Source: Eukaryota sp. TZLM1-RC (Eukaryota; Metamonada: BaSk clade). Taken from it: DNA of 64,000 bases. The translations under genes and the position numbers were made by a program. A model generated the notes under the pieces. It had not been told where the DNA came from and did no database searches. It saw only the letters and a program-made list of their open reading frames with translations. Shown in pieces: positions 20,410 to 30,535 of this stretch. The stretch is from contig JAUPSS010000007.1 of NCBI GenBank assembly GCA_040285825.1, positions 1,388,501 to 1,452,500 on the forward strand, read 5' to 3'. Position 1 is the stretch's first letter; every line of letters begins with the position of its first letter.

Positions 20410-21038
20410 ATACATAAATAACATTCATTCTTGTTTCTCATGAAAATTGTCGAGGAATTCTTCCCTCTATATGGATTCAGCCAATCAATTCTGTGTTTTC
20501 TGAGTTGGATTGTCCTGAATAGACCAATTGGTTTGATTTTGCTGATACACATGCGATATCCTATCTCCGCATTCAAGAATTAATATCAAATTTCGCAAAC
20601 TGCCTAGATCAAAGCCCTTCTCACTGTGTTGATGCTGTTAGGCAGCAATTTCATGGGATATTTGGTTTTACTGTCTAATAATGATTATAGAAGCAGAATA
20701 ATGTCGATATTTAAGAATCATATTATTGAATTTATGTAGATAGTCATAACTATGGTCATAAACTGCTTGATAGCACAATAAATAATATCACGGATGGCTG
20801 AAAATTTCATTGGGAATAGTTTGATTCTAACAAACTCTGCCTCAATTGAAAAAAACCCACCTAACTTTTTCAGTTATCAGCACTGTCATGTTAAAATGTT
20901 ATTATGGAAATGTTGTCTGTTTTCAACGCCAGCAAAACATTCAACACACATCTAAACTCAACATCCTCAGTTTTCGTGTGGTCTTCTTCGTTACTAAATG
21001 ATTTAATTTGTTGTTGCAAGAATGTGATTGCACATTTT
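20410..21038. repeat. Left arm of a second inverted repeat
   Basis: Near reverse complement of 23922-24530, visible for example in the segment with GTCATAACTATGGTCATAAA and its inverse near 24185-24205. Mostly non-coding; the inner edge overlaps LINE C sequence. Confidence 0.7.
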
Positions 21039-21590
21039 TTATTTTTTTAAACATTGAAAATTTTATAACTTATCGCTCAATTGTCCATGATTCGGTTTGT
21101 GACCAATTATATGCTGAATGCAAATGTTTCAACGTAGCGGCCTCTATTGAACCGTTAGTTCGTAAGCTATTTTCAGATCAAACCGGTGATTGTTTTTGTA
21201 AAAGAAGCGCTCCAGGGATGAATGGTGTTTTCAACGTTCTGAAAACTTCAGCTGCTCGTTCGGTGTATTTCGCTGATTCTCTCTTAATTTATGTCAAAAG
21301 AAAGAAAACCAGGAAATAGGATATACCATTGGCACAATTAGGTAGAGTTGAAAATTTGAAACATCAGTTGGTGCAATTTGATGATGTAAACTGTGATTGG
21401 ATTGATAACTCTGAAGCTACTGATGGCTTTGTCCTTGTCTCATGTAATGTTGCAAATAATCCTCTTGTTCACTGAAGAAAACTTAATCCAGGTGAGTGCT
21501 CTTTATTCTAAATCAGAAGAGAAACATAGAAATTATGATAAACATATCGAAGAAGCTAATGCTGGTAGAACTACACAATTAGTATTATGA
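20985..21590 (+). mobile_element. LINE C fragment fused to a LINE B fragment
   Basis: Bases 20985-21375 carry the CCHC remnant, then FITYRSIVHDSVCDQLYAEC and an endonuclease region of C type with frame breaks. From about 21380 the sequence is B type: DWIDNSEAT, then SCNVANN and a Tyr/Lys-rich stretch. Both parts are plus strand. The join lies inside C rather than at its 3' end. Confidence 0.65.
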
Positions 21591-21925
21591 TATCTACTTA
21601 TGATGGATACTTAGATCTTTTTGTCTGCTTAACGTTGAAATGGATGAAGTGTGATTTCTTCAAGATACGAATCAGAATCGTCGTGCTTTTCAGGTGTCAC
21701 ATAATTTTAGAGCAACGTATCTGGTATAGCTATGTTGCAAATCGAAGGAGTTTCCTTGTTTTGATCAAACTTTACATTTATTCGATAGCCCTATTGCTCA
21801 GTGGTCGTCTTCATCAGGTTCATGGACAATGTCAAAATCGAATTCAGATAGTAGCGGCAGCCATCTCCTCACATTTCTATTCTTCTTTGGGGCTGTAGCC
21901 AGGAATGCATCTTTTTGTGATCAGT
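21591..21925 (+). pseudogene. Possible decayed coding fragment
   Basis: One frame reads SHNFRATYLV, a TAG, then a 65-codon stretch including CCKSKEFPCFDQTLHLFDSP and ending GAVARNASFCDQ with TGA at about 21925. It contains in-frame stops and no known motif. It could be the 3' end of an older gene. It ends close to the 3' end of the convergent membrane protein gene. Confidence 0.2.
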
Positions 21926-21940
21926 GAAAATTGTTTTGTT

Positions 21941-22750
21941 TTACACAAAGCAGATTGTGAAATTGATGGATGAATAGACATAAAAATATGTTAAATGCAT
22001 GTATTTGGAATAAAAATGAAGAAGAACAGAGAGCATTTGGTATAAGCGAAATAAACAAAACAAATAAAATCCAGATGCAACAACTATAACCAAAACCATT
22101 GTAAATGTTAGATCATCTTTATCCAATTTCCAATCATCAAAGTCTGTGACAATGAATGTAGCAATGAGGAAAAGAGATGCAGAAATGATGGCATGTACAT
22201 AAGGGAAATGGTTTGCCTCCTCTGGATCCTCATAGGTCCAGGAAAAAAATTTATCTAAAACAAAAACTGCAGATGGAAGATGCTTTGTTTTGAAAAAGTG
22301 ACAACTAATGTTTTCAGTTCCAAAGAGAGGTCGGCAAACAGTGACAAGTGGAACAAAGGTGTGGTGATTATGGATCGAACATTCATTGCGATAAATATTG
22401 AGTGAGGGGCGAATAGTAGAGACTGCAACAGTATGTTCCCATCCTATAACCATAGATATACCATTGTAACTGATTTTCACTCCGTCTGCTCTTAAACTAA
22501 GTTGAATATCGAATTCATGCTGATCATCATATCTTCTGAAAAGAGTTAGTTCAAATTTACGCCAGTATCCAATACTTCTGGCAATTGGAGAACTAGAACG
22601 CATCAAATTTTGATGATAACAAGTTCCAATAGAGAAGGACATCTCAGGAGGGGACCATTTGGAGTTCACTGAGTTCAAGTAGATTCCAAATATAACCATA
22701 TAGATGTAGGTTACCAATATACTCCATAAAGTCAAACGATAGAAGTTCAT
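21941..22750 (-). CDS. Conserved hypothetical membrane protein (paralogue of 12560-13315)
   Basis: A 269-residue frame, MNFYRLTLWS at the start. It shares with its paralogue SPPEMSFSIGTC, IGYWR, an EC pair, VTVCRPL, LPS and NHFPY, plus the same layout: one N-terminal hydrophobic segment, a polar domain with conserved Cys, and two C-terminal hydrophobic segments. The last 25 residues differ and are strongly hydrophobic. Divergence is substantial while the frame is intact, which argues that both genes are under selection. The family is not recognised. Confidence 0.7.
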   Translation of the reverse strand: MNFYRLTLWSILVTYIYMVIFGIYLNSVNSKWSPPEMSFSIGTCYHQNLMRSSSPIARSIGYWRKFELTLFRRYDDQHEFDIQLSLRADGVKISYNGISMVIGWEHTVAVSTIRPSLNIYRNECSIHNHHTFVPLVTVCRPLFGTENISCHFFKTKHLPSAVFVLDKFFSWTYEDPEEANHFPYVHAIISASLFLIATFIVTDFDDWKLDKDDLTFTMVLVIVVASGFYLFCLFRLYQMLSVLLHFYSKYMHLTYFYVYSSINFTICFV

Positions 22751-23289
22751 TGAGAAGCCAAACCAAGTCTTATATTCCTACTGCCAAAAAACAGTTACTC
22801 TAATACGGAGTACGACAACACACTGTGGTAACTGTACACAATTCTGTGATGAATGAAAACAAACTTTAATCATTCTTTTCTGGGCAAAGGCTTGACAGTT
22901 TGAATCTGTTGTTTTATATTATTAAAAGCCTGCATTTGCTTCACAGTTGCTTCTGGATTCCTATGGGAACATACTCAGTATATATGAAAAATTAAGACCA
23001 CGATCAATTGAGAGCTTCTTGAATTCCACATGCCACAACTGCACACATTATGAAATAATTGAAATATCAAGTTTTTCTTTGGCCAGACCAAATCTTAATT
23101 TATAAGTCCACCTTTTTTTTATTGAACCAAATCATGTGGAAGCTTTCTCATGAAAAAAGGTCAAATTGAGAGTGATCGGTTGCTAATTTCTTGAATATTT
23201 TGAGGAAAACACCGAAGCCAGATATCACTAGGCAAATTATCTAATTCAGATCGAAGTTGTTTAAGTAAAAATTTGATTTACCATGGATC
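22751..23289. other. Upstream region of the membrane protein gene, no supported gene
   Basis: Bases about 22920-23050 resemble 26130-26300 and 55060-55250: a TTGCTTCACAG block followed by CATACTCAGTATATA. The resemblance marks a diverged duplicated segment rather than a gene I can define. Confidence 0.35.
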
Positions 23290-23570
23290 AGAAGAACATC
23301 ATGTAAGAACATTTGGAAAAATTCACAAATATGATTTCCAAAATATAATTTAACAAATAAGAATTTTACAGGGAATTTATGGAAAAATCGTATCATTTTT
23401 GCTTTGTACAGAAGTGTTCCAAAGTACTTAAGTTTAATGATGTCCAAGCTGTATAAGGATTCATCTAGAGTTGGCGTGGAGAATTTTGTTTCTTATGTGT
23501 TTTAATTTGTTTTGTTTTGTTTTGTTTCTTCGTAGAAAATAAATATATATTTAACAAATTTTAAACACAA
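23290..23570 (+). mobile_element. LINE family D, 3' end fragment
   Basis: Matches the 3' coding end of LINE D at 39410-39560 (the stretch with GATGTCCAAGCTGTATAAGG is shared). It continues into a TTTTG tandem run (23508-23528) and an AATAAATATATA tail. Confidence 0.65.
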
Positions 23571-23921
23571 AATATTTACCACCTCCCAAAGCAGCTGCTT
23601 TAGCCAAAAATAACTTATTTTAAAATTAATTAATTTTAGACAAAAGTAAAGCACGAAGTAAATCATCTACACCACGTGCCTCAGTATCTCACAAATCCCC
23701 TATCTTCATTATGCTAAATAGTTTACGAAACTGTTGAAAGAAAATGGGAAGAAGTAGTGTTGTTGTTACTGATAAACTAACATGGTAGACAGATGAAAAA
23801 TTCACATGATGACGGGGCACTTGTTCAAGAACAAGTATTTTTATTAATAAAGCTTTCTTTTCTTCTTTTCATCTTTGGTATTTCTGCCTAACGGCATCAA
23901 AAATAAAACATGTGCAACCAC
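23571..23921. other. AT-rich non-coding gap
   Basis: I see no gene, clear repeat or element end between the LINE D tail and the right inverted-repeat arm. Confidence 0.4.
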
Positions 23922-24530
23922 ATTCTTGCAACAACAATTTAAATCATTTAGTAACGATGAACACCACAAGAAAATTGAGGATGTTGAGTTCTAGTTGTGT
24001 GTTGAATGTTTTGCTGGCGTTGAAAGCAGACAATATTTCCAAATTAACATTTTACAATGATAGTGCGGATAACTGGAAAAGTTAGGTGGGTTTTCTTCAA
24101 TTGAGGCAGAGGTTGTTAGAACCAAACTATTCCCAATGAAATTTTCAGCCATCCGTGATATTAGTTATTGTGCTATCAAGCAGTTTATGACCATAGTTAT
24201 GACTATCTACATAAATTCAATAATATGATTCTTAAATATCGACATTTTTCTGCTTCTATAATCATTATTAGATAGTAAAAGGCCAAATATCACATGAAAT
24301 TGCTGCCTAACAGCATCAATACAGTGAGAGGGGCTTTGTTCTAGGCAATTTGCGAAATTTGATATTAATTCTTGAATGCGGAAGTAGGATATCGCATGTG
24401 TATCAGCAAAATCAAACCAATTTGTCTATTCAGGACAATCCAACTCAGAAAACACGAAATTGATTGGCTGAATCCATATAGAGGGTAGAATTCCTCAACA
24501 ATTTTTATGAGAAACAAGAATGAAAGTAAT
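23922..24530. repeat. Right arm of the second inverted repeat
   Basis: Inverse of 20410-21038. Includes the same small LINE C piece (AACAACAATTTAAATCATTTAG on the plus strand) at the inner edge. Confidence 0.7.
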
Positions 24531-24725
24531 TTATTGAGGTCCTCGTGTCTAAGTACAGAGTCTATGGCAGTGTCACTGACAAATATAGGTCTGGGCTCAT
24601 TCAAATAGAGGGAATCACATGACTTTAATAGCAATTGACACGGATATGACAAATTGTGTCTGTCTGTCTTCGAATTCTACATCCACACCCAGAGCACTGG
24701 CAGCGGTTCAATCCAAATTCAACTG

Positions 24726-24950
24726 CTAAAACAGCTGCATCATTGGAATACTGTACTTTGGACCGCGTGCCCGTACTGGTAGCAAATCCTGGTGAGTAGG
24801 GCCAGAAGTGGGTGTTCTATCCCAAGACCCATTCGTAGAATGGTCACCTGCTCTTATAGCTCGATTCGATGAGTCATTATCGATTGAAAGATAATAAAGT
24901 TGCTTTGATGAACATAGTAGGAACAGTGTGAAAATCACTAGCAGTTTCAT
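24726..24950 (-). CDS. Short hypothetical secreted protein (uncertain)
   Basis: From ATG at 24950 the frame reads MKLLVIFTLFLLCSS, a good signal-peptide pattern, then about 60 polar residues to a stop at 24726. A different minus frame just downstream (about 24780-24620) continues as a Cys-rich stretch, RCQCSGCGCRIRRQ, so a small intron or frameshift may join a secreted Cys-rich protein. No family is recognised and there is no second copy to confirm it. Confidence 0.3.
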   Translation of the reverse strand: MKLLVIFTLFLLCSSKQLYYLSIDNDSSNRAIRAGDHSTNGSWDRTPTSGPTHQDLLPVRARGPKYSIPMMQLF

Positions 24951-25349
24951 GTGTTGAGATGTGTATTTCGTGGTGTAATAGTGCAATATAAGGATCCTGA
25001 AAAAACCAGCTCATTTAACACAATTGAATTTATGACATTGCAATATTATGAGGGGTATACATTATCAATTCACAAAATCAAATACAAAATACAATCACCG
25101 CAGAAACTCAATTTGACCCAAAACTCTTCACTGGAACCAATTCAATTGATCCAGAAAGGGTAAATCAAGATATTCGAATCGAAAAAAGCATTTTCTATTG
25201 CAAGTCAATTGTTCTGTTGTGATTGAGCAAGTCACAAATGTTATTTATATCACATCATTTTAGGAACTTGATTCATTGGTTTTCACAATACCCCAATTGA
25301 CTTTTCCGGTTGTAGAACTATTTAGCTGTTGGTATTGTAGATAGGTAGA

Positions 25350-26394
25350 CGTGTGCTCTTTTTGGTGGATGCAGAAAGGCAATATTTGAACTTTCTGAAA
25401 GATTTTCTTATTGGGAAGATTTATTGATGACAACGCAAAGTTCCTGTTTTTGCATTAAAAGTAGAAACTCAAAATTTGATGTAGAACAATGCAGTTAATA
25501 CATTCCCCAATATATGAATGCAACATTGGTAGCAATAGAGAAAATTTTTTCATCTATGAACCACCTTGGCATTTACTTCCACCCTTGTAGTTCTCCCCAC
25601 ACATCGAAAAGACCCATGTCTAATCTTTTTCACTGGAATAGATACGCAGAATTCTACACGTAAAGGAAGCTCCTGCAATGCATCGCGATTGGCTTTTTGA
25701 CACGAATGCCAATGTCTCTCTTTTTCTTAGTTAAAATAGCTCTCTATGGTGTCTTCTGGCATTGGGAGAGATTTGTACTACTTATCGAACGAAGGCGTAA
25801 CAGTCTTAGCGATTTTGAACTAGAAAAAATAGCTTTCAATAAAAGTTGATTTTACTTGGGAACAGAACTTCCGACACTTTTATTATAACTGACAATTGAC
25901 AATTATTGATTGGTACGAATTTTGGTTGATCAATTAATTGCCAATTTAATTGAACACATCCCTGGTTAAAACACAACAAAATACTGAATAAATCGATTTT
26001 TATTATCGCCAGGGCCTGATAATTTGCAACTGTTGAATTGAACTATATGACAAATTTTGCAATTGCTTCACAGCTGTTTCTTGTCTATACATATGTCTGA
26101 CCCTAGCCCACAGGCATCACAAGGCTAGATACTTTGCAACTGTCGAATTGAACTATATGAAGAAAAGTCAGCAATTGCTTCACAGCTGTTTCTTGAATCT
26201 TGTGGAATCATACTCAGTATATACCATAAGTCAACTCAACCAAATACCAAAAACTACAATCAATCTGGAGTCTGTTGATTTCTACAACTGCATATTATGA
26301 ATCAACTGCACTATCTACAGCTTCAGAAAAAGACTTAGTTTTGATTTGAACACAAGCTTTAGAAAGGGTGTTGCCATTGAGATAATAACATTTT
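25350..26394. repeat. Segmental duplicate of 54395-55330
   Basis: Similarity runs from a LINE B piece (GGTGGATGCAGAAA..., about 25365-25480) through non-coding sequence to the block just before 26395. The copies are collinear with indels. No host gene is evident in either copy. Confidence 0.65.
26018..26230. repeat. Two-unit tandem duplication, period about 110 bp
   Basis: GATAATTTGCAACTGTTG at 26018 and GATACTTTGCAACTGTCG at 26128 each start a related unit ending in GCTTCACAGCTGTTTCTTG. The duplicate at 55 kb has only one such unit. Confidence 0.6.
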
Positions 26395-26964
26395 ATGTAC
26401 TGTGTATGGTTTGTTCTTGTTGTTTTCATGTTCCAAAGTCCACGGTGAAGTTATTTTTGGCTCCACTGAATCAAATAATTTCAGTTGTTATCAAAATAGC
26501 TTAATTTGTTGTAGAGTTTTCGCTGTAATTGTTGTTACTCTTGATCATGGTTTGGCCTTGCATCAGAGTGGGTCTTGTTTTTTCTTTATGGGTATCTTGT
26601 TTTGGACTTAATAATGTTCACCTCTATCGCATTATGTACAAAATTCCAACGTTTTGATAAGCATTTGGAATAGGTTGCTATAGGAATTATTTTGTTCGGG
26701 GCAGTGTTTAGCAACTGGAGTTATGTATATTATTCAGAAATTTCGGTTGCGATGATTATTCAACTCGTGCCATTTGTTTACTCTTCTGTTTCTTCAGCTT
26801 TTATTGGATATGCGCTATTTCAAGTGGACAAAGACTCTGTACGTACTAAGTTTATCATAATTTATTCCCTTATCTGTACAATTGTAATCCTTCCAATTTT
26901 TTGGACCATGAATTCCTCTTTTGTGCCTCTTACGATCCCTCTTTTCATTTTCCAAATAGAATAG
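26395..26964 (+). pseudogene. C-terminal membrane part of the RING-kinase gene, truncated copy C
   Basis: Matches 11310-11873 of copy B (e.g. IIQLVPFVYSS and YALFQVDKDSVRTKF) but begins mid-gene and is broken by stops and shifts near 26555-26690. No RING or kinase part is present upstream. The stop corresponds to that of copy B. Confidence 0.8.
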
Positions 26965-27059
26965 ACTGGGTACAATTCAATATCTTAAATTAGTGGATTT
27001 ATTTTTATTGTTTTGTTTTGTAAATCATTATTACTTATTTCTTGCTCATCTTTTAGACA

Positions 27060-27640
27060 GCAGTGTGTCATTACAATACAATGGGCTGTTTTGGTGTTGT
27101 TTGGGGTAAGAAAGGAACCAATGCATGAGAAGTTTGTTGTTGTTGTCTTATTGTAGGTGTTTCCACTTTTGAGGCATGATTTGAATAAATTGCAGCACCG
27201 GTGCTTTGGCTGTGAAATGGGTTTTTCACATAATCGTCTGACAAACTTTAATGCTTATCCAAACTATGTGGTTAGACCCATTAAATAATTGAAATGTGTG
27301 ATTTGAAGGAATCAATGTCAAGTGTTGTGGTAGAGGATTATCTTTGAGATTAAGTTTGGCTGGACCACTTGCTGATTTTTCACCCATTTGACTAATGTTG
27401 ATATATCCCCTGAAATCAACTAGCTTCATGCCTGGGTATTGACAATTGCACCGAAAAAGCGTTTTTACATGTGTTTCCCTAATAATGATGATAAGAATCA
27501 ATATTTTCTCTACCATCGTTGTTATGATTGATGGAAAAAACCTGTATCGTGCTTCAAAATGTGTAGAATATTTAAGCTGTTGTTTAAGTTGGAGTCGATT
27601 AAAGTGTTCGTCTCTTGACAAATTTAGAGTATATTCATCA
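27060..27640 (-). pseudogene. Copy of the hypothetical gene at 11970-12453
   Basis: Shares PGMKL, RGYINISQMGEKSA, PLPQHL and the second-half motifs NPFHSQSTGAA and VPFLPQT, in different frames. With 26395-26964 and the flank to about 27790 it forms a duplicated block of 11310-12525. The following membrane protein gene is not included; LINE A' starts there instead. Confidence 0.55.
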
Positions 27641-27804
27641 TAGCCGCTTTAAATACATCACAGACAATCCTCCACATTGATTTTGGATTATCGTGAAAAG
27701 TCTTTACTGCCGTATGATTAGATGTTATCAACGAAAAATCAAATGATATCAAATGGTTTTAACATGATTGGATTCCAAAGTCCTAAAGAAAGAAAAAAAT
27801 TTTG

Positions 27805-30240
27805 AACTATTTTTATTTAATCCAATAAGAAACAAACTATAAGACAAGGTTAGAATTCTTTGTCTTCATAATACAAATAAAGCCAAGAAGAATTGATTGG
27901 AGGTGTTTCCTTCACAAACAGGTCCAAGATATAACAAAGCTGCACATAATAAGGGAACAACTGCTTTGAATATTGAAAATATAATTCTGTTTTGCCATAA
28001 ACTCTTGTCAAAAGTTCTTCCAGTACGTTGTTTCACAATTGAAACAAAATCATTCAGAAAAGAAAAAGGAAGAGGTCCAAGTGTGCCAAGAAGAGAAACT
28101 GCAGATGGACAGAGGACATAATGATTATGCGATTCTCCATTCAATAATAACAATTTTGCTTTGTATTTGTCAATTTTGAGTTTATCGGAAACAGTTAAGG
28201 GGTCCCTATATTTTGATTGAGCCGTTGGAATGAAAGAATTATTACATACATCAGTGGATCACACATCTGTAATAATGGTAGTTCACGACCTTCAAGCATT
28301 AAATCACCTCTATTTCGACCAAAATAATTCCAAGTATCTTCATCAACCAAACGGGAAAGTAATGGTTCTAAATAGGAAACAATTCTATGTGATTTTGACA
28401 TACAGTAGAGTTGATCTCTTACCGCATCCTGAACTTTTGATCGGAAACTAATAAATATTGGAAAGTAATAAAATGTTTAAAATTGAATAAATGATTTGGA
28501 GAAATTTTTGATCCAAATTTGCAAATCAAATTATGAGGCACGTTATCAGGCTAAATAAAATAACGAAGGCGCATTTTACAAGAATATTCGGTATCATTCA
28601 AAAGAAGACCATAAATTTGAGGAATTTGAGTAATCAAACACAAACAGGAACTGTTTTGGGCATTTTAACAAAAAATTTGCGAAACCAAGATTATCTATTT
28701 TGGGCGAGCCAAGACGAACATTAGATAACAAGCCTTTAAAAATAATTGTTAACTTTTGTTGCAATATTGAACACAAGAACTCAAATTAACTAGTGTTCTA
28801 GATAATATTCTCTGTACATTTTTGGGAAAAAATTTACTCCAAATTTCGGAGGCAAACAATCAAGAACATTTTGTAAGTCTCTGAGAAAATTATTGCTTGT
28901 AAAATTCAATAAACTCGGGAAACGGTTGCAAAATTCAAAAACAATATCTTGCCCACCACCAAGAAAAGCAGCCTGAAAGAGAATAGACGATTTAGTGAAA
29001 TTGATTCCACCAAAATTAGATGCTGAAAATACATGACTTCGAATTAGTTCAGCATTAACATCAATCAAAGATGCAAAAAAATTTGTTCTCAAATAGTGAA
29101 ATGAACGGCAAAATTCACGTGGAATAACAGGAGATGTTGTTCTTAAAATGTGAGTAATTTTACCGGAATAGCAAATTTTTAAGATAAAAAACTTAATATG
29201 TTTCTCAATTTCAAATGTCGAAATTGTGTCAAGACTAGAACCCAGTTTCATTAAAAAATTATTCAATTCTTCAGTAATCTTTGGAATCTTTCCAAGCCAG
29301 CATCTTAGAAAACGAAAATCATTTGAGTAACAGTTAAGAAAACCATTTTCCACACCATCAATGGTTAGTCTATCTTTCACATTTCTAATGAGAAGACATT
29401 CAGCACAAGACCAATATCTCTGCAAAACAGCGAGGCTTCAGAAGCAATATAATTTAAAAAAATTCAAAGGACCAATAATTGAGATATCATCCATGTATCC
29501 TATTATCTTCACCATCGGACAAAGATTACTGAAATGAATCAAAAAATTGAATTGAATTGCTTAACAAAAGAGTAATGTCACAATAGAATCACTTTGCTCA
29601 ACTTCAGAAGACACAAATAGCGTATGCAATTCATAAATTACTTCACTAGCTTTACCATAGAATAAATAGAAAAGCTTGGAAATTCTGAAAATTCTTTTCG
29701 ATAAACATCATATTCTCTACTTCGATGTACAGAATTGACAGCATTCTTAAATCTTAATTGAAAATATAATTCTCATTATTAGAAATCAACAATATCAGCA
29801 GTCACTGCGACAATTCATAGTCCATAAATAGCTTTAATTCCCATTTGAAACAGGCTAGCAATTATGGTAATTTCATCATTATTTCCTAAAAACGAACCCA
29901 AATGAATGATATAATTTGGCTTGAATTTCAATTCCATCAACTACTGTAGAAACTGCAAAATTCGATAACAAAACACACTTAAGTAAATTAAGTCATAGAC
30001 CAATTCTTTAAAACTGACAGTTGTTGTTTAACTATATTAAAATCACCTATAAAATCAAGATCCATATAGGCGATCTATTCTAGCAAAGAAAACATCTCTT
30101 GAATTTGTTATAAAACAGGATAAGGGCCCAAACAAATCTAAGGTGCTCCTGAAAGATCCCCTTGCTTTACACCAGTTGATGAGGTCAAAATGGAATCACC
30201 AAAATATAAATTAGAATTTGCCCAAAATCAAGGTCAACAG
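27805..30240 (-). mobile_element. Degenerate LINE A', with a second RT remnant upstream
   Basis: The 3' end is near 27805 (minus). Reading up: C-terminal part (28153-27866), endonuclease-like block (28401-28195), post-RT region (29425-28790) and an RT remnant with YMDD near 29490. A further motif-B-like block (TGVKQGD, about 30165) and a YMD remnant (about 30070) upstream are out of order, so at least two copies are joined. Stops and shifts throughout. Confidence 0.7.
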
Positions 30241-30535
30241 AAACCGAAATGTCCAATCATCAGGTATCACCCTCATTGATCAACCACCTCGCAGTCAGAC
30301 CCGGAAAGTGGGAAAGGAAATACTACTCAAATGATGCACTTTCGGGTCCAATTTTGTGGAAGGGCCGCAGATAGGATTCGATCCCTGTTGCAGAGAACGA
30401 AGAGACTCATTGGAATACGATGTTGGCGGATGTTGTTGTTATTTTTTCTAGTTTGTGTTGAGTTTTTGGTGTTTGTTGGTGTGAGACAATTTCATTGTTG
30501 GTTTTGTGTTGAAACAAGTGATTGAAATGTGTGTA
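30241..30535. other. Downstream region of the RCC1-LRR gene
   Basis: No gene. It contains an imperfect inverted repeat, GACCCGGAAAGTG (30298-30310) and CACTTTCGGGTC (30337-30348), that could form a hairpin. It is less AT-rich than its surroundings. Confidence 0.35.

Noticed and set aside
22920-23050. A 14-15-bp intron after TATATACTGA in three duplicated segments
   Set aside because: GT...AG can be drawn, but no long frame or conserved motif is restored, unlike the 31-bp intron at 18445.
30298-30400. tRNA-like sequence (GGATTCGATCCC near 30374-30385) with a nearby inverted repeat
   Set aside because: The T-arm does not pair in the standard 5-bp stem with a 7-base loop, and no D-arm or acceptor stem fits.
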